Shown here: positions 54,535 to 63,871 of the stretch, piece after piece
How positions within the stretch are numbered: position 1 is the first letter of the stretch
Layout of the letters: each line of letters begins with the position of its first letter
DNA from: Neobacillus sp. FSL H8-0543
Lineage (GTDB): Bacteria; Bacillota; Bacilli; Bacillales; Cytobacillaceae
NCBI RefSeq assembly: GCF_038592905.1
Contig: NZ_CP151943.1
Span: forward strand, 4,724,501 to 4,788,500
Length of the DNA: 64,000 nt
Reading direction: 5' to 3'
The notes under the pieces: generated by a model
Databases searched by the model: none
Seen by the model: only the letters and a program-made list of their open reading frames with translations
Told to the model about the DNA's origin: nothing
Translations under genes and position numbers: made by a program

Positions 54535-56378
54535 TCATTTATAATGAGTCCTCTTCAAAATTCTTAAATCATATATATGAAAATAAAATTGGTTACGTTC
54601 TCAAAGAAAATGTCCTGACAAAAATGAATAAGGTGGTATCCGGCAGTGAGTTGAGATCCTGGGAAAATTCACTCCCACAAATGGCAAAGGTACTAAGAGA
54701 CGCAGATTTAAAAGAGGATACGCATGTCTTGTTAGAGTACAAGCTACCATCTTCTGAAAAAAGAATCGACTTCTTCGTAGTAGGTGAAGACGAGAAGGGT
54801 AAGAAAAATGCTCTAATCATTGAATTGAAACAATGGCAAAAAGCAAAGGTGTCTGAAGGAGATGGGATTGTTCGGACGTATTTAGGAGGAAGGGAACGGG
54901 AAACGGTTCATCCTGCCTACCAAGCTTCCTCCTATAAGAGATATTTGCAGAATTTCAATGAGTCTCTTTACAGTGACTCATCCGCTATTCAGCTGCATTC
55001 CTGTGCTTATTTACATAACTATATTATGGCGAGTATCGGGGAGCCGCTTCTTGACAAAAGATACAGCAATTATCTTCAGGAATCTCCTCTGTATTTCCAA
55101 TTCGGTGATCGAGAATTAGCAAAAAATATTCGGCAGCTTGTTTCCAATGGAAATGGTAGGGAAATCGCTGAGACCATTGAAAATGGTAAAAGTCGCCCTT
55201 CAAAAAAACTGGTTGAAACGGTTGGATCACTGTTAAAGGGGAATGAAGAGTTTGTGTTATTAGATGAACAAAAGGTAGCATATGAAAAGGTTGTTAGTAA
55301 ATACAATCAATTCAAAACACAAACGGGCCAAAAGCATGTCATTATTATCAAGGGTGGTCCTGGTACAGGTAAATCAGTAATCGGATTAAATTTAATGAGC
55401 TATATGCTAAATTCTAAGGCATATGTGGAGTATATAACCCCTAATCAGGCATTTAGAGAAGTGCTGCGGAAAAAGCTAATTGGGACATCCGGACATGTGG
55501 AGGTTAGAGACTTATTTAAAGGGTCTGCCTCATATGTACAAGCACCCGAAAATTACTTTGATGTCCTTATTTGCGATGAAGCGCATCGGTTAAAAGAACA
55601 GGGACATATGAAAAAGAAAATTGAAGGGGAAAATCAGGTAACACAAATCATTCGATCTTCAAGAATCAGTGTATTTTTTGTTGATGATTTTCAGAAAATC
55701 TCCAAAAAGGACATTGGCAGTGTGAAGGAAGTAGAAAAAGAAGCAGCTAGATTTGGGGCAGATATTCACACAATCGAACTAGAATCTCAGTACCGTTGCT
55801 CAGGGTCAGGGAACTACATCTCCTGGCTAGAAAGCATCCTCAATGATGGTGAGGATAATTTTATCCTTGAAGGCGATTTTGATTTTAAAATTGTTTCTAG
55901 TCCTCAAGAATTGAAAGAAGAAATTGTCGATAAACGTGGTGGCAGACTTTTAGCGGGTTATGCATGGGATTGGAATAAAAACATGGTAAATGGGAAGCTT
56001 CCTAAGGACGTAATAATAGAGGAGCATAATTTTGCCCTGCCATGGAATGATCCTAACAGGATTGACTGGGCTATTCATCCAGAATGCGCTGAACAAATCG
56101 GATGTATCCACACGGTACAAGGGCTAGAAATGGATTACGTCGGCGTAATTATAGGTAAGGACCTGGGCTATGATGAAGAAACCAAACAGTTAATTGTAAG
56201 ACGAGATGAGTTTAAGGATAAGGGAGCAAAGCCGGCTAAACCGAAAAAGGGACAGTTAGACCCGCTAGTGGAACTTGTCAGGAATACATATAAGACGTTA
56301 ATGACTAGAGGGATGAAGGGGTGTTATGTTTATTGCTGTGATAAAGGGTTGGATAGGTATATCCGAGCACATATTTGA
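54531..56378 (+). CDS. DUF2075 nuclease-helicase fusion
   Basis: 615 aa. The N-terminal region has a nuclease-like core: EYKLPSSEKRIDFFVVG (Asp about 79) and ALIIELKQWQKAK (E-x-K about 95-97), i.e. PD-(D/E)XK. Then a superfamily I-type P-loop domain (DUF2075): VIIIKGGPGTGKSVIGL (about 273), Walker B LICDEAHRLK (about 345), FFVDDFQKIS, LESQYRCSGSGNYISW and the late TVQGLEMDYVGVIIG and MTRGMKG motifs of helicases. Coupled to the MazG-like gene by a 4-bp overlap. DUF2075 proteins are common in defence islands; function here inferred. Confidence 0.88.
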   Translation: MIIYNESSSKFLNHIYENKIGYVLKENVLTKMNKVVSGSELRSWENSLPQMAKVLRDADLKEDTHVLLEYKLPSSEKRIDFFVVGEDEKGKKNALIIELKQWQKAKVSEGDGIVRTYLGGRERETVHPAYQASSYKRYLQNFNESLYSDSSAIQLHSCAYLHNYIMASIGEPLLDKRYSNYLQESPLYFQFGDRELAKNIRQLVSNGNGREIAETIENGKSRPSKKLVETVGSLLKGNEEFVLLDEQKVAYEKVVSKYNQFKTQTGQKHVIIIKGGPGTGKSVIGLNLMSYMLNSKAYVEYITPNQAFREVLRKKLIGTSGHVEVRDLFKGSASYVQAPENYFDVLICDEAHRLKEQGHMKKKIEGENQVTQIIRSSRISVFFVDDFQKISKKDIGSVKEVEKEAARFGADIHTIELESQYRCSGSGNYISWLESILNDGEDNFILEGDFDFKIVSSPQELKEEIVDKRGGRLLAGYAWDWNKNMVNGKLPKDVIIEEHNFALPWNDPNRIDWAIHPECAEQIGCIHTVQGLEMDYVGVIIGKDLGYDEETKQLIVRRDEFKDKGAKPAKPKKGQLDPLVELVRNTYKTLMTRGMKGCYVYCCDKGLDRYIRAHI

Positions 56379-56455
56379 TATCTGAAAAATTTAGTTGAAT
56401 AAATGATAACATATATTTTTTTGATTTTATTTAGTCTAAGTAACGCCACCATCAA

Positions 56456-56635
56456 TTAAAAACAAGACGTGTAAGGTTAGTATCATTATCAGTTCGAACT
56501 ATAGATATTTTAAAAGAATACTTTAAGGAAACAAAAGAATTTGAAAATGAAAACTTATTTCTAACATACTAAGGTGAACCACTCTCAGCAATAGCCGAGG
56601 AGATTATGAAAAAGCTAAAGAAGAGAAAAGAATGA
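56456..56635 (+). pseudogene. Tyrosine recombinase fragment
   Basis: Open frame LKTRRVRLVSLSVRTIDILK ... NENLFLTY, then TAA and GEPLSAIAEEIMKKL. Resembles the middle of the integrase catalytic domain (...P...L..Y......LF.T..G.PLS), lacking the catalytic HxxR and Tyr segments. A scrap. Confidence 0.55.
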
Positions 56636-56681
56636 ATAATATTTTGGCTAGTCTGCTGCAAATTAGCTGATAGCTTGTTTG

Positions 56682-56712
56682 AAGGGTATGTAGGAATCAT
56701 ACCCTTTTGGTT
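56682..56712 (+). terminator. Terminator-like hairpin
   Basis: AAGGGTATG / CATACCCTT, 7-nt loop, then TTGGTTTCTTTG. Confidence 0.75.
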
Positions 56713-56841
56713 TCTTTGTTATACTTAATGAAATTTTGATTTTATAAATTTGCATACCTCGTTTGCTAATAATTACAAATTATAACATTATTTTCATTTT
56801 TAGATTATACTTATATTAATGAAAAGCTAAGGAGACTTAAA

Positions 56842-58299
56842 ATGAAAATAAGTGAGATTTTTAACATTGAAAAAACACAAAGAGAATTAGACTTTGTTGA
56901 TATTGATACCGACTTAGATATTCCTCTATTTATTGATCCGTACTTTCTCTCTATGAGATCTGACCCTTGGTCATTGGATGCTCATAGAACAGTAGAAAGC
57001 TTTTTTCATTATGTTATTGATTTATATGATGCAGGTAGAAAGAGTGATGCAAAATCACTTTTTCAAAATTTAAGTGAGCCAAATGAAACTTGTTTTGGTG
57101 TATCTAATGGTAAACCGAGGGGAAGGGGAGTAGGAACAGATGAAGCAGTAGAAATTTTTGATAACTTAGTAAGTAGTAATGCTTTAGAGCATGGATTAGT
57201 AAGCCATCTTGAAGATTTAGCAATTTTTGTCGAAAATGTGGGTAAAGATAAGATTTCGGATTTGACAACCAATGTCATAAGGAACCATTTAATTGACTAT
57301 ACTAAAACGCAATGTGAGTTACACGGTATTCCCCTTACTCAAAATGTTCCAACTGGTTTTTTTTGGGATGCTGTTCGAAAACAATGGAATAACGATTATA
57401 ACAAAATGTTAGTAATTGACGGCAAAGTTATTTTGCTTGTTCCTAAAAGTATAGTTTCGTATTCCTATAGATATACTCATGAAAACTATTGCAGGCATTT
57501 CGTATTAGAATTTTTAAGACATGAACATATACGATTAAATTCTAGTCTGGTAAAAAGAAGGAAATTAAAAAGTGGGAAAGAGAAAGTTTGGGTAATAAAA
57601 GAGGAAATTGCAAAAGAAGAAGGTGCATATCAAAAGAATTATCTAAGAGACTTTACTAGAAAACATCCTGAAATTTTTAAAGATTTTCAGCAATCCGCAA
57701 AAAAACAAGTAAAGCCACTATCGCATGAACAACTAGAATCAGAAGAAGATTTTAACTTAGAAGAATTTATCGATCTTCTAATAAGTAGATTGCAGAGCAT
57801 AAAAACTGGAAGGGAAAATGCCACAACATATCATAGACATATCTTAGGTATAATGGAGTTTATATTTTATCCAAATCTAACTCGTCCAATAATGGAGCAA
57901 GATATTCATGATGGTCGAAAACGGATAGATATAACCTTTGATAATTCTGCTGTAAAAGGTTTTTTTCATCAACTTCATGCCTCCAAAGATATATCTAGTC
58001 AATACATATTTGTGGAGTGTAAAAACTATGGTTCAGAGGTTGCAAATCCTGAACTAGATCAAATTTCGGGAAGATTTTCCCCAAATAGAGGGAAATTTGG
58101 ATTACTTGTTTGTAGGACGATTGATGATATGGAAAGATTTATTGCAAGATGTGCGGATACATATCACGATTCAAGAGGTACTATTATTCCTTTGGTTGAT
58201 GACGATTTCATTTATATGTTAAATGAAGTTAAAAAAGGTAGGGAAAATCCAGAAGAAGAATTATTAGCTGATAGATTAAGAAAAATAATACTGAGGTAA
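56842..58299 (+). CDS. Large protein with C-terminal PD-(D/E)XK nuclease domain
   Basis: 485 aa, intact. The N-terminal two-thirds are of unknown fold: DFVDIDTDLDIPLFIDPYFL and GKVILLVPKSIVSYSYRYTH are the most ordered-looking parts. The C-terminus has a restriction-nuclease core: GRKRIDITFDN (Asp about 361) and YIFVECKNYGSEV (E-x-K about 391-393), then LDQISGRFSPNRGKFGLLVC. AAGGAGACTT precedes the ATG. It stands alone with its own terminator just after the DUF2075 locus and before mobile-element debris. Likely a defence or mobile-element nuclease, but no system can be named. Confidence 0.75.
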   Translation: MKISEIFNIEKTQRELDFVDIDTDLDIPLFIDPYFLSMRSDPWSLDAHRTVESFFHYVIDLYDAGRKSDAKSLFQNLSEPNETCFGVSNGKPRGRGVGTDEAVEIFDNLVSSNALEHGLVSHLEDLAIFVENVGKDKISDLTTNVIRNHLIDYTKTQCELHGIPLTQNVPTGFFWDAVRKQWNNDYNKMLVIDGKVILLVPKSIVSYSYRYTHENYCRHFVLEFLRHEHIRLNSSLVKRRKLKSGKEKVWVIKEEIAKEEGAYQKNYLRDFTRKHPEIFKDFQQSAKKQVKPLSHEQLESEEDFNLEEFIDLLISRLQSIKTGRENATTYHRHILGIMEFIFYPNLTRPIMEQDIHDGRKRIDITFDNSAVKGFFHQLHASKDISSQYIFVECKNYGSEVANPELDQISGRFSPNRGKFGLLVCRTIDDMERFIARCADTYHDSRGTIIPLVDDDFIYMLNEVKKGRENPEEELLADRLRKIILR

Positions 58300-58327
58300 T
58301 TAAGGAAGAATATAATTGAGAATATTG

Positions 58328-58355
58328 AGCCGTACATAATGTATGGCTTTTTTAT
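58328..58355 (+). terminator. Terminator of the nuclease gene
   Basis: AGCCGTACA / TGTATGGCT with a 3-nt loop and seven T. Confidence 0.88.
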
Positions 58356-58505
58356 TTGGATGTAAATCCAAATAACTAGAATAATGGGGACATAACTTAA
58401 ACTTTTTGATACATAAAAATATGAACCTAGCATCAAGGCTTCGTAGCGTCTCAAAAATTTGTCTCATAATTGGTTTCTTTTTTTAGGAGGAGGAAAATTA
58501 GTATT

Positions 58506-58661
58506 ATGCAAAAATATGGGTACATTAGAATATCATCCAAAGACCAAAATTTAACTCGACAATTGGAATCACTAATCAAGTTTGGAAATCCAGAAGAAAA
58601 TATTTATATTGAAAAAAAAACCGGTAAAAACTTTGATAGGGAAAATTATCAGTTTCTATAA
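58506..58661 (+). pseudogene. Serine resolvase, N-terminal remnant
   Basis: MQKYGYIRISSKDQNLTRQL, then YIEKKTGKNFDRENYQFL and a stop. YIRISSKDQN carries the catalytic Ser of the resolvase/invertase family. The rest is lost where IS3 sequences begin at about 58662, so the insertion probably broke it. GGAGGAGG lies about 14 bp before the ATG. Confidence 0.8.
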
Positions 58662-59826
58662 GTCACCGGACTTAAGTAGTCAAGTATGCTGTGCGGCCGG
58701 ATATTATTGTACAAATTAACATAATCGAAAAGTTAAAAAACAAGTTGTTCAAGGGTAAGAAAGTATGTACCGTTGATTAATTCAGTTTTAAATATCTTAA
58801 ATGTCGCTTCTGCCACGGCATTATCATAAGGGTTTCCTTTATCGCTCAGTGAGCGTGTAATCTGATGTCACACAATAATTCATCAATATCAACGTTCTTA
58901 AATTCAGATCCACGATCTGTATGAAAGATTTTCACACTTCCTAATGGACATCTAATCGATGAAAATTGCAGGCTGAACTAAAGCTGCACCTTGCGCACTC
59001 CAGCGCTGTAACCAACTATTTCTCTAATATATAAATCTATTAAAAACATTCGTAGCTCCAACTCTTGCCTACTAGCAAGTAGGTCAAGTTACTGACCAAT
59101 TCAGACACTCTTCGTCTATTTCAAATTCTCGATCCAACACGTTTTGTACGGATTCTTCATTTGGTGGTAAGGTCATGGCTTTGTGGGATGCTTGTGCATA
59201 TTTCTATCGAATTCCAAGTTCCCCCATTAATCGACCTATGCGCCTTCTGGAGACTGTGTAACCTAGCTTTAAAAGGGCATTTTTAATTTTGCGAGAGTTC
59301 CATATACTTGACGGCTTTTTTTAAAAATATTTGGATTTCTTCTTTTAATTTTTGTTCTTCTACAGCCTTTTATTGTTCTTTTTGAGCGGCTATTTCTGTT
59401 TCATAGTAAAAAGTACTCTGAGTAATTTATAGGACCCAGCACATTGCTGATACCGAATATTTGTGACGATTTCTTTCAATCACTTCAATTTTAGTCCCAT
59501 GATCAGCGCGGCTTGCTTTAAAATATCGACTTACATTTCTAGCAGCTTATTTCTATTTCTTAACTCCGTCAATTCTTTGTTCTTCAGGGCTTCTGTTGTC
59601 TTTCTCTTTAAAAGATCCAGACTGTTGGAATTGCTTAATCCACCTGTCTAAAGAAGATGCAAGTTAATTCATATTCACTAACAATATCTTGACGACTTTT
59701 CCCATTTTCATATAAAGCCACCACTTGACTTTTAAAGTCTGTTGTAAACGTTCTTCTTTTTTGGGACATAGTAGATTCTCCTCACTTGTTATGTATTATT
59801 CTACTCGCCCTTATTTTTATTGTCCA
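58662..59826 (-). mobile_element. Degenerate IS3-family element
   Basis: Minus strand. orfA-like: MSQKRRTFTTDFKSQVVALY from 59769, ENGKSRQDIVSEYELT, then a frame change (SSLDRWIKQFQQSGSFKEKD). orfB-like: further fragments including KIFHTDRGSEFKNVDIDELL (DDE Asp segment) and DKGNPYDNAVAEATFKIFKT (with the Glu region). Several stops and frameshifts. The right end reads TTGTCCAACTAAGTG; the left limit is approximate. It sits inside the resolvase gene. Confidence 0.85.
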
Positions 59827-60065
59827 ACTAAGTGTAACCTATTCAATGTAAACAAGATGGAAACAAAGTATTATCAATAGTCAGCAACCTATCACACCCA
59901 TTTGAATAGGGTTGCGACAGCAGAATAAATTTTTATGTAAGGTATAATAGACTATCCTTTACTGTCGTAAAGGTGTGCTCTGCGCACTAAAATCAAACTC
60001 CAAAGATATTGGGCTAATTACCCAAACCTTGCAAACGTAAAACGTTGCATTTAATACCTATTAAG
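59827..60065. other. Stretch between IS3 remnant and next gene
   Basis: No gene recognised. Confidence 0.4.
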
Positions 60066-60095
60066 TTGGATTTTTTTGTCTATATATGGTATAAT
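60066..60095 (+). promoter_or_regulatory. Sigma-A-type promoter
   Basis: TTGGAT (60066-60071), 18-bp spacer, TATAAT (60090-60095). It precedes the gene at 60134. Confidence 0.7.
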
Positions 60096-60133
60096 TTGTT
60101 GAAAAAGGTACTATCTGGAGGAGCGTGGATTTT

Positions 60134-60994
60134 TTGTCTATAGAGGGAGCTTTATTTAAATATAAGGGTAATGTAGAAGAAATTGATGTAAAAACAATAG
60201 AAACACGTACAGATTTTGAAATATTAAAAAAAAACTTATATTGCACCTATGATGGATGTCCAGCAAAGATTGAATACGTGCCAAGAGGTGTTTACAAAGC
60301 ATATTTTAAAACTTGGCCAAAACAAGACCACACTGCTGACTGTATAGATTATTTTGACAGAGAGAAGAAAAGAAAAAGTGAAGAGGGATCAGCAACAATC
60401 AATGTCACTCTTTCTGAAAAACATATTAGAAATGTTTTAAAAACTCTTTATAAAGAAGTAAATGAAACAAAAGAAGCTAGAGAGAAACGGTTGGAAAATC
60501 AGAAAACTAATAAAAAGAAAAAAAATAAAACTGTTGATGGTTCTCAGCCTGCAGAAACAACAGTGAAAATGAATGCTACTACCGAAAGAGGAGAAACTGT
60601 TGGAAAAGGCGTGAGAGAACCAAACGTCCGGAAAAAACATAATATTCAGTTGCTAAATGAAGCTGATATAGGATTCACACGTGCTATATATGGCTTAATT
60701 GAGACAATTGATATTTCTAATGGTAAGGTAACAATGATTTTATATTTTAATAATAAAAAATGCAAAGTTCATTTTGAAGAAGCTTTTTTTGCAACAGCTG
60801 CAAGAAATATTTTAAGTATGTTTCAAAGTGTAAAAACAGCTCTGTTAAACGGTTATGAATTAGAGTTTACTGGCGCGGGGCAAGTAATAAAAAGAGAGCA
60901 ACAAATAGATTTGTTAATATTAGAGCAATATGCTTTCTCTATTAATAACTATCCAATTGCTGTGTTTTCTTTTAATTATAGCAATGGAGTTTAA
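60134..60994 (+). CDS. Uncharacterised protein with Zn-finger-like N-terminus, 286 aa
   Basis: TTG 60134 is about 10 bp after GGAGGAG; an in-frame GTG lies at 60125. Residues 30-75 have CTYDGCPAKIEY ... HTADC, a CxxxxC...HxxxC pattern. The middle is a Lys-rich linker and the C-terminal 110 residues are an alpha/beta region (LNEADIGFTRAIYGLIETID). No family recognised. Own promoter; neighbours are recombinase remnants, so it is probably cargo of a former element. Confidence 0.65.
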   Translation: MSIEGALFKYKGNVEEIDVKTIETRTDFEILKKNLYCTYDGCPAKIEYVPRGVYKAYFKTWPKQDHTADCIDYFDREKKRKSEEGSATINVTLSEKHIRNVLKTLYKEVNETKEAREKRLENQKTNKKKKNKTVDGSQPAETTVKMNATTERGETVGKGVREPNVRKKHNIQLLNEADIGFTRAIYGLIETIDISNGKVTMILYFNNKKCKVHFEEAFFATAARNILSMFQSVKTALLNGYELEFTGAGQVIKREQQIDLLILEQYAFSINNYPIAVFSFNYSNGV

Positions 60995-61004
60995 TAGATT
61001 TATT

Positions 61005-61680
61005 AACTATAGGACAAGCAACGAATGATATTACAAAAACGGATATACGAGAATATAAAAGCTATCTGTTGAACGTGAAAAAATTGTCTCTTGCTTCAAT
61101 CAATCGTAAATTAAAGCCAGTTGTCAATATCAAAAACTTCTTATATGCTATTGGAGAAACGAAGACAACAGTTAAGGCAAAGGATGTTCTCCAAAAGAAT
61201 ACAATCAAATTCGATCACGAAGTTAAGATAGTAGAGAAACAAGACTTATACAATTGAAACGTACTACTGAAGCCAGTGGAAGCAAGCGAAATATTGCAAT
61301 TTATTATTTATTGTTTGGTACTGTGGTTCGGGTATCTGATTAGAAATGGATAATATCCCCTTAACAGAAAGAAACGGTGATAATAACTTTTCATCTATCA
61401 TTGTAAAAGGTAAAGGGATAAGATTTGTAAAATCGAATTAAATGCTAATGTAGTCAAAGCAATAAAGGAATATATTGAAGTTAGACCAACAACAACAGAT
61501 AATAAGTTGCTTCAAGGTCAAAGAAGTTCAATGACAAGTTTAGGGATTAATAAGCTATTGGAGAAGTATTCTAAACAAGCAGGAATTGAAACAGTAACGC
61601 CACACACACACATGTATTGCAGGACATTTTTCAACAGACGTAACTTATAAGTTTTATGCTTAAGGAAAGCTGAAGATCGT
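61005..61680 (+). pseudogene. Tyrosine recombinase/integrase, broken
   Basis: Several frames in order: TDIREYKSYLLNVKKLSLAS and INRKLKPVVNIKNFLYAIGE (SAM-like DNA-binding domain); then RTTEASGSKRNIAIYYLLFG, EMDNIPLTERNGDNNFSSII and PTTTDNKLLQGQRSSMTSLG, ending near VTPHTHMYCRTFF (HxLRHTFAT region). At least four frameshifts or stops. A second recombinase relic close to the tRNA, as expected for an integration hotspot. Confidence 0.75.
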
Positions 61681-61725
61681 CAAAATGCAGTCGATAAATT
61701 AGATATTTAATAATCATTATGAATT

Positions 61726-61752
61726 GAGTATCTGAAAAGATGCTCTTTTTTA
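61726..61752 (+). terminator. Terminator-like hairpin
   Basis: GAGTATCT / AGATGCTC with loop GAAA and seven T. Confidence 0.75.
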
Positions 61753-62140
61753 TATGCCATAAACATGTTATCACTTGTTTGTGTTCACGATTTCTGGCAT
61801 CGAATTCCGTATTCTACGAATTTCAATAAATCCTAATAATAGCGAGCATGGGAAGCTTGGTGAATTTTCAATTCCCCCTTCTTCGACCATGTCTTCTTCG
61901 GTCATATAGGGAGATTGATAGAAGTTTCAAATGAATTTCGTAATGAAGTCAATCTGTAGAAAATAGATGAAGACAGGGATTATAAAACGGTGCTATAACT
62001 GAAATAGGAATGAAGATGAGTTTTAATTATCGTTTCCTTATGTTAAAATTAACAGTGTGAACCGCCAGTTAGACCGTGCGAATGGTCGGGAAAAACCGTC
62101 GGAGTGGTGCGGATAAACATTGATATATCAACATTTGGTA
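61753..62140. other. Spacer before the selenocysteine tRNA
   Basis: No ORF, promoter or repeat recognised. The selA/selB genes that often adjoin this tRNA are not in it. Confidence 0.4.
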
Positions 62141-62237
62141 GGGGTTGAATGGGGTACTGGTGTCCTCCACGGTCTTCAAAACTGCTTGAGACCTGCGTGC
62201 CAGGTCTGGTGGGTTCGATTCCCACACAGTCCCGCCA
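62141..62237 (+). tRNA. selC: tRNA-Sec (anticodon UCA)
   Basis: 97 nt with encoded CCA and G as discriminator base. Anticodon loop CTTCAAA (62174-62180) gives UCA, reading UGA. Hallmarks: a long variable arm (AGACCTG / CAGGTCT, 62189-62195 and 62201-62207, 7 bp), a D-arm with a 4-nt loop TGGT, T-arm GTGGG-TTCGATT-CCCAC, and an extended acceptor (GGGGTTG / CAGTCCC plus one mismatch). The lower anticodon stem has two mismatches and the D-stem one bulge, so it may be somewhat degenerate. A phage-type integrase lies at its 3' end, which fits use as an integration site. Confidence 0.75.
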
Positions 62238-62279
62238 ACTCAAATATACCAAGGGTTCTAGCGAACACCTTACATACAT

Positions 62280-62308
62280 AGACCAGGAGTGACTTGGTCT
62301 TTTTTTTA
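62280..62308 (+). terminator. Terminator after tRNA-Sec
   Basis: AGACCA / TGGTCT with a 9-nt loop and eight T, between the tRNA and the convergent integrase gene. Confidence 0.82.
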
Positions 62309-62356
62309 TTGCCATGTGCCCAAAAAGTGCCATTCTTCCTTTTGTGCCATCTTTTG

Positions 62357-63486
62357 TTATTTAAGTAGGGTGTCTAAGGTATCTACCGCAATTCCTTCAA
62401 TCGAATCTGTTAGATGGGAATAGGTGTCCATGGTCACGGAGATTTTGGAATGTCCCAGACGGGCGCTGACGATTTTAGGATGAACATTGGCTTTCAGTAA
62501 GATCGTTGCATGTGAGTGGCGCAAATCATGAAAGCGAATATCTGGTAGATTAGCTGCCTTGATCGCTCTTTTTAAGGCTCTTGAGATTTCTGAAGGGGCC
62601 ATGATGTTCCCTTTAGAGTTGCAAAAGACGAGATTATGAGGATTGAAGGCATCACCAAGTAATCGTTTTTGCTTCTCATGTTCCTCTTTGAGTGATTCTA
62701 GTAGCTTTGCGAGCTCTGCCGTTAGCCTTACCCCTCTAGGTCTTTCATTCTTTGGAAGTGTATTGAAAAAATATTGTCCATTTGCTTCTGTAATCGTTTG
62801 TCGAATATAGAGCCTTCGCGTGTGAAAGTCGACGTTCTTCCAGGAGAGCCCAATTAACTCACTTTTCCTCATGCCTGTATGAGCTGCAGCGTACATAATC
62901 GGATAAAACACAGGTGTTCTTTCTTTTGCCGTTTTAAGCAGGAAATTAAGCTGTTCGACAGAGTAGGTGTTCATTTCCCTTTTGGTTGGCTTTGGAGGTT
63001 TGGCTCCTTTGGCGACATTTTTCTCGATGAACTCCCAGTCAATGCCGTCATTCAAGGCTTTAGAGAGCACTCGATGGTGATGAGTAACCGATTGGGCTGA
63101 TTACACATTCAATTTCTCTTTGTAATAGTTTTGTAAGTGGGTGCTTTTTAATTCATGGAGCGCTATGTGCCCCAGCGACGGTTGAAGATGAGTTTTAACG
63201 ATCTTCTCATACTCGGCATATGTCTTTGGCTTCGTATTCGTCTTTGCATAATTCTCAAGCCAATACGTTAGGTACTCACCAACTGAAATCTCGGTATTTT
63301 TTGTTTTATTTTTGCTACTATCTAACTCAAGTGATGCATTTTCCATCGCTATTTTCGCTTCTTTTTTTGTGTTGAAGCCGGAACGTTTTATTCGGGTAGT
63401 TTTCCGTTGAGATTTTTACCTGCTTCTAGCACAAAGAGCCACTTACCTGTATTCTGATCCTTTTTTGGATAACCAGTGCCAGCCAT
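62357..63486 (-). pseudogene. Phage/ICE tyrosine integrase with a frameshift and an in-frame TAA
   Basis: Intact parts: MAGTGYPKKDQNTGKWLFVL (AP2-like start, ATG 63484-63486 after GGAGGTAAAATA), GFNTKKEAKIAMENASLELD, core-binding EYLTYWLENYAKTNTKPKTY, and catalytic AAHTGMRKSELIGLSW (Arg), FHDLRHSHATILL (HxxR), RLGHSKISVTMDTYSH (His and nucleophile Tyr). Lesions: one-base frameshift near 63395 and TAA at 63101-63103 after YYKEKLNV. Full length about 376 aa. It converges on tRNA-Sec, as integrases of elements inserted in tRNA 3' ends usually do. Confidence 0.92.
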
Positions 63487-63628
63487 TATTTTACCTCCAT
63501 CCTTAAATTAGCTGGACACCAAGCATCTTGCTCCTTACCATCATTATACTGAATTATCCTTATAATGGAAATGATTTGCTGGTGCCCAAGCTGATTTCAA
63601 TAATTAGCGAGCCGCCAATAGCATTCTA

Positions 63629-63853
63629 TTAGATTGTGGGTTCTATTAAAGTAGTAGTCATATCAGTTTGAGCAGGCATACCTTCAAACCATTCTAAGAA
63701 TGATTTCTTGGATATAAGGATGCGCTTGCCGACTGTAACCGTATGAAAAGAGCTTGATTTGACAAGCAGATAGGCTTGACTGCGCCCAATTCCAAGAAAC
63801 TCTTGAATATGTTTTACTTCCAACACCGCTGGTAATTCAAAAGTAGTTTTCAT
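63629..63853 (-). CDS. AlpA/excisionase-family DNA-binding protein
   Basis: 74 aa winged-helix (MerR-like/excisionase) protein: LEVKHIQEFLGIGRSQAYLL, then VGKRILISKKSFLEWFEG, the helix-turn-helix and wing of AlpA/Xis-type proteins. ATG behind GGAGGGCTTTAT. It lies upstream of the integrase on the same strand, the classic xis-int order. Intact although the integrase is broken. Confidence 0.9.
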   Translation of the reverse strand: MKTTFELPAVLEVKHIQEFLGIGRSQAYLLVKSSSFHTVTVGKRILISKKSFLEWFEGMPAQTDMTTTLIEPTI

Positions 63854-63871
63854 ATAAAGCCCTCCAATTCT

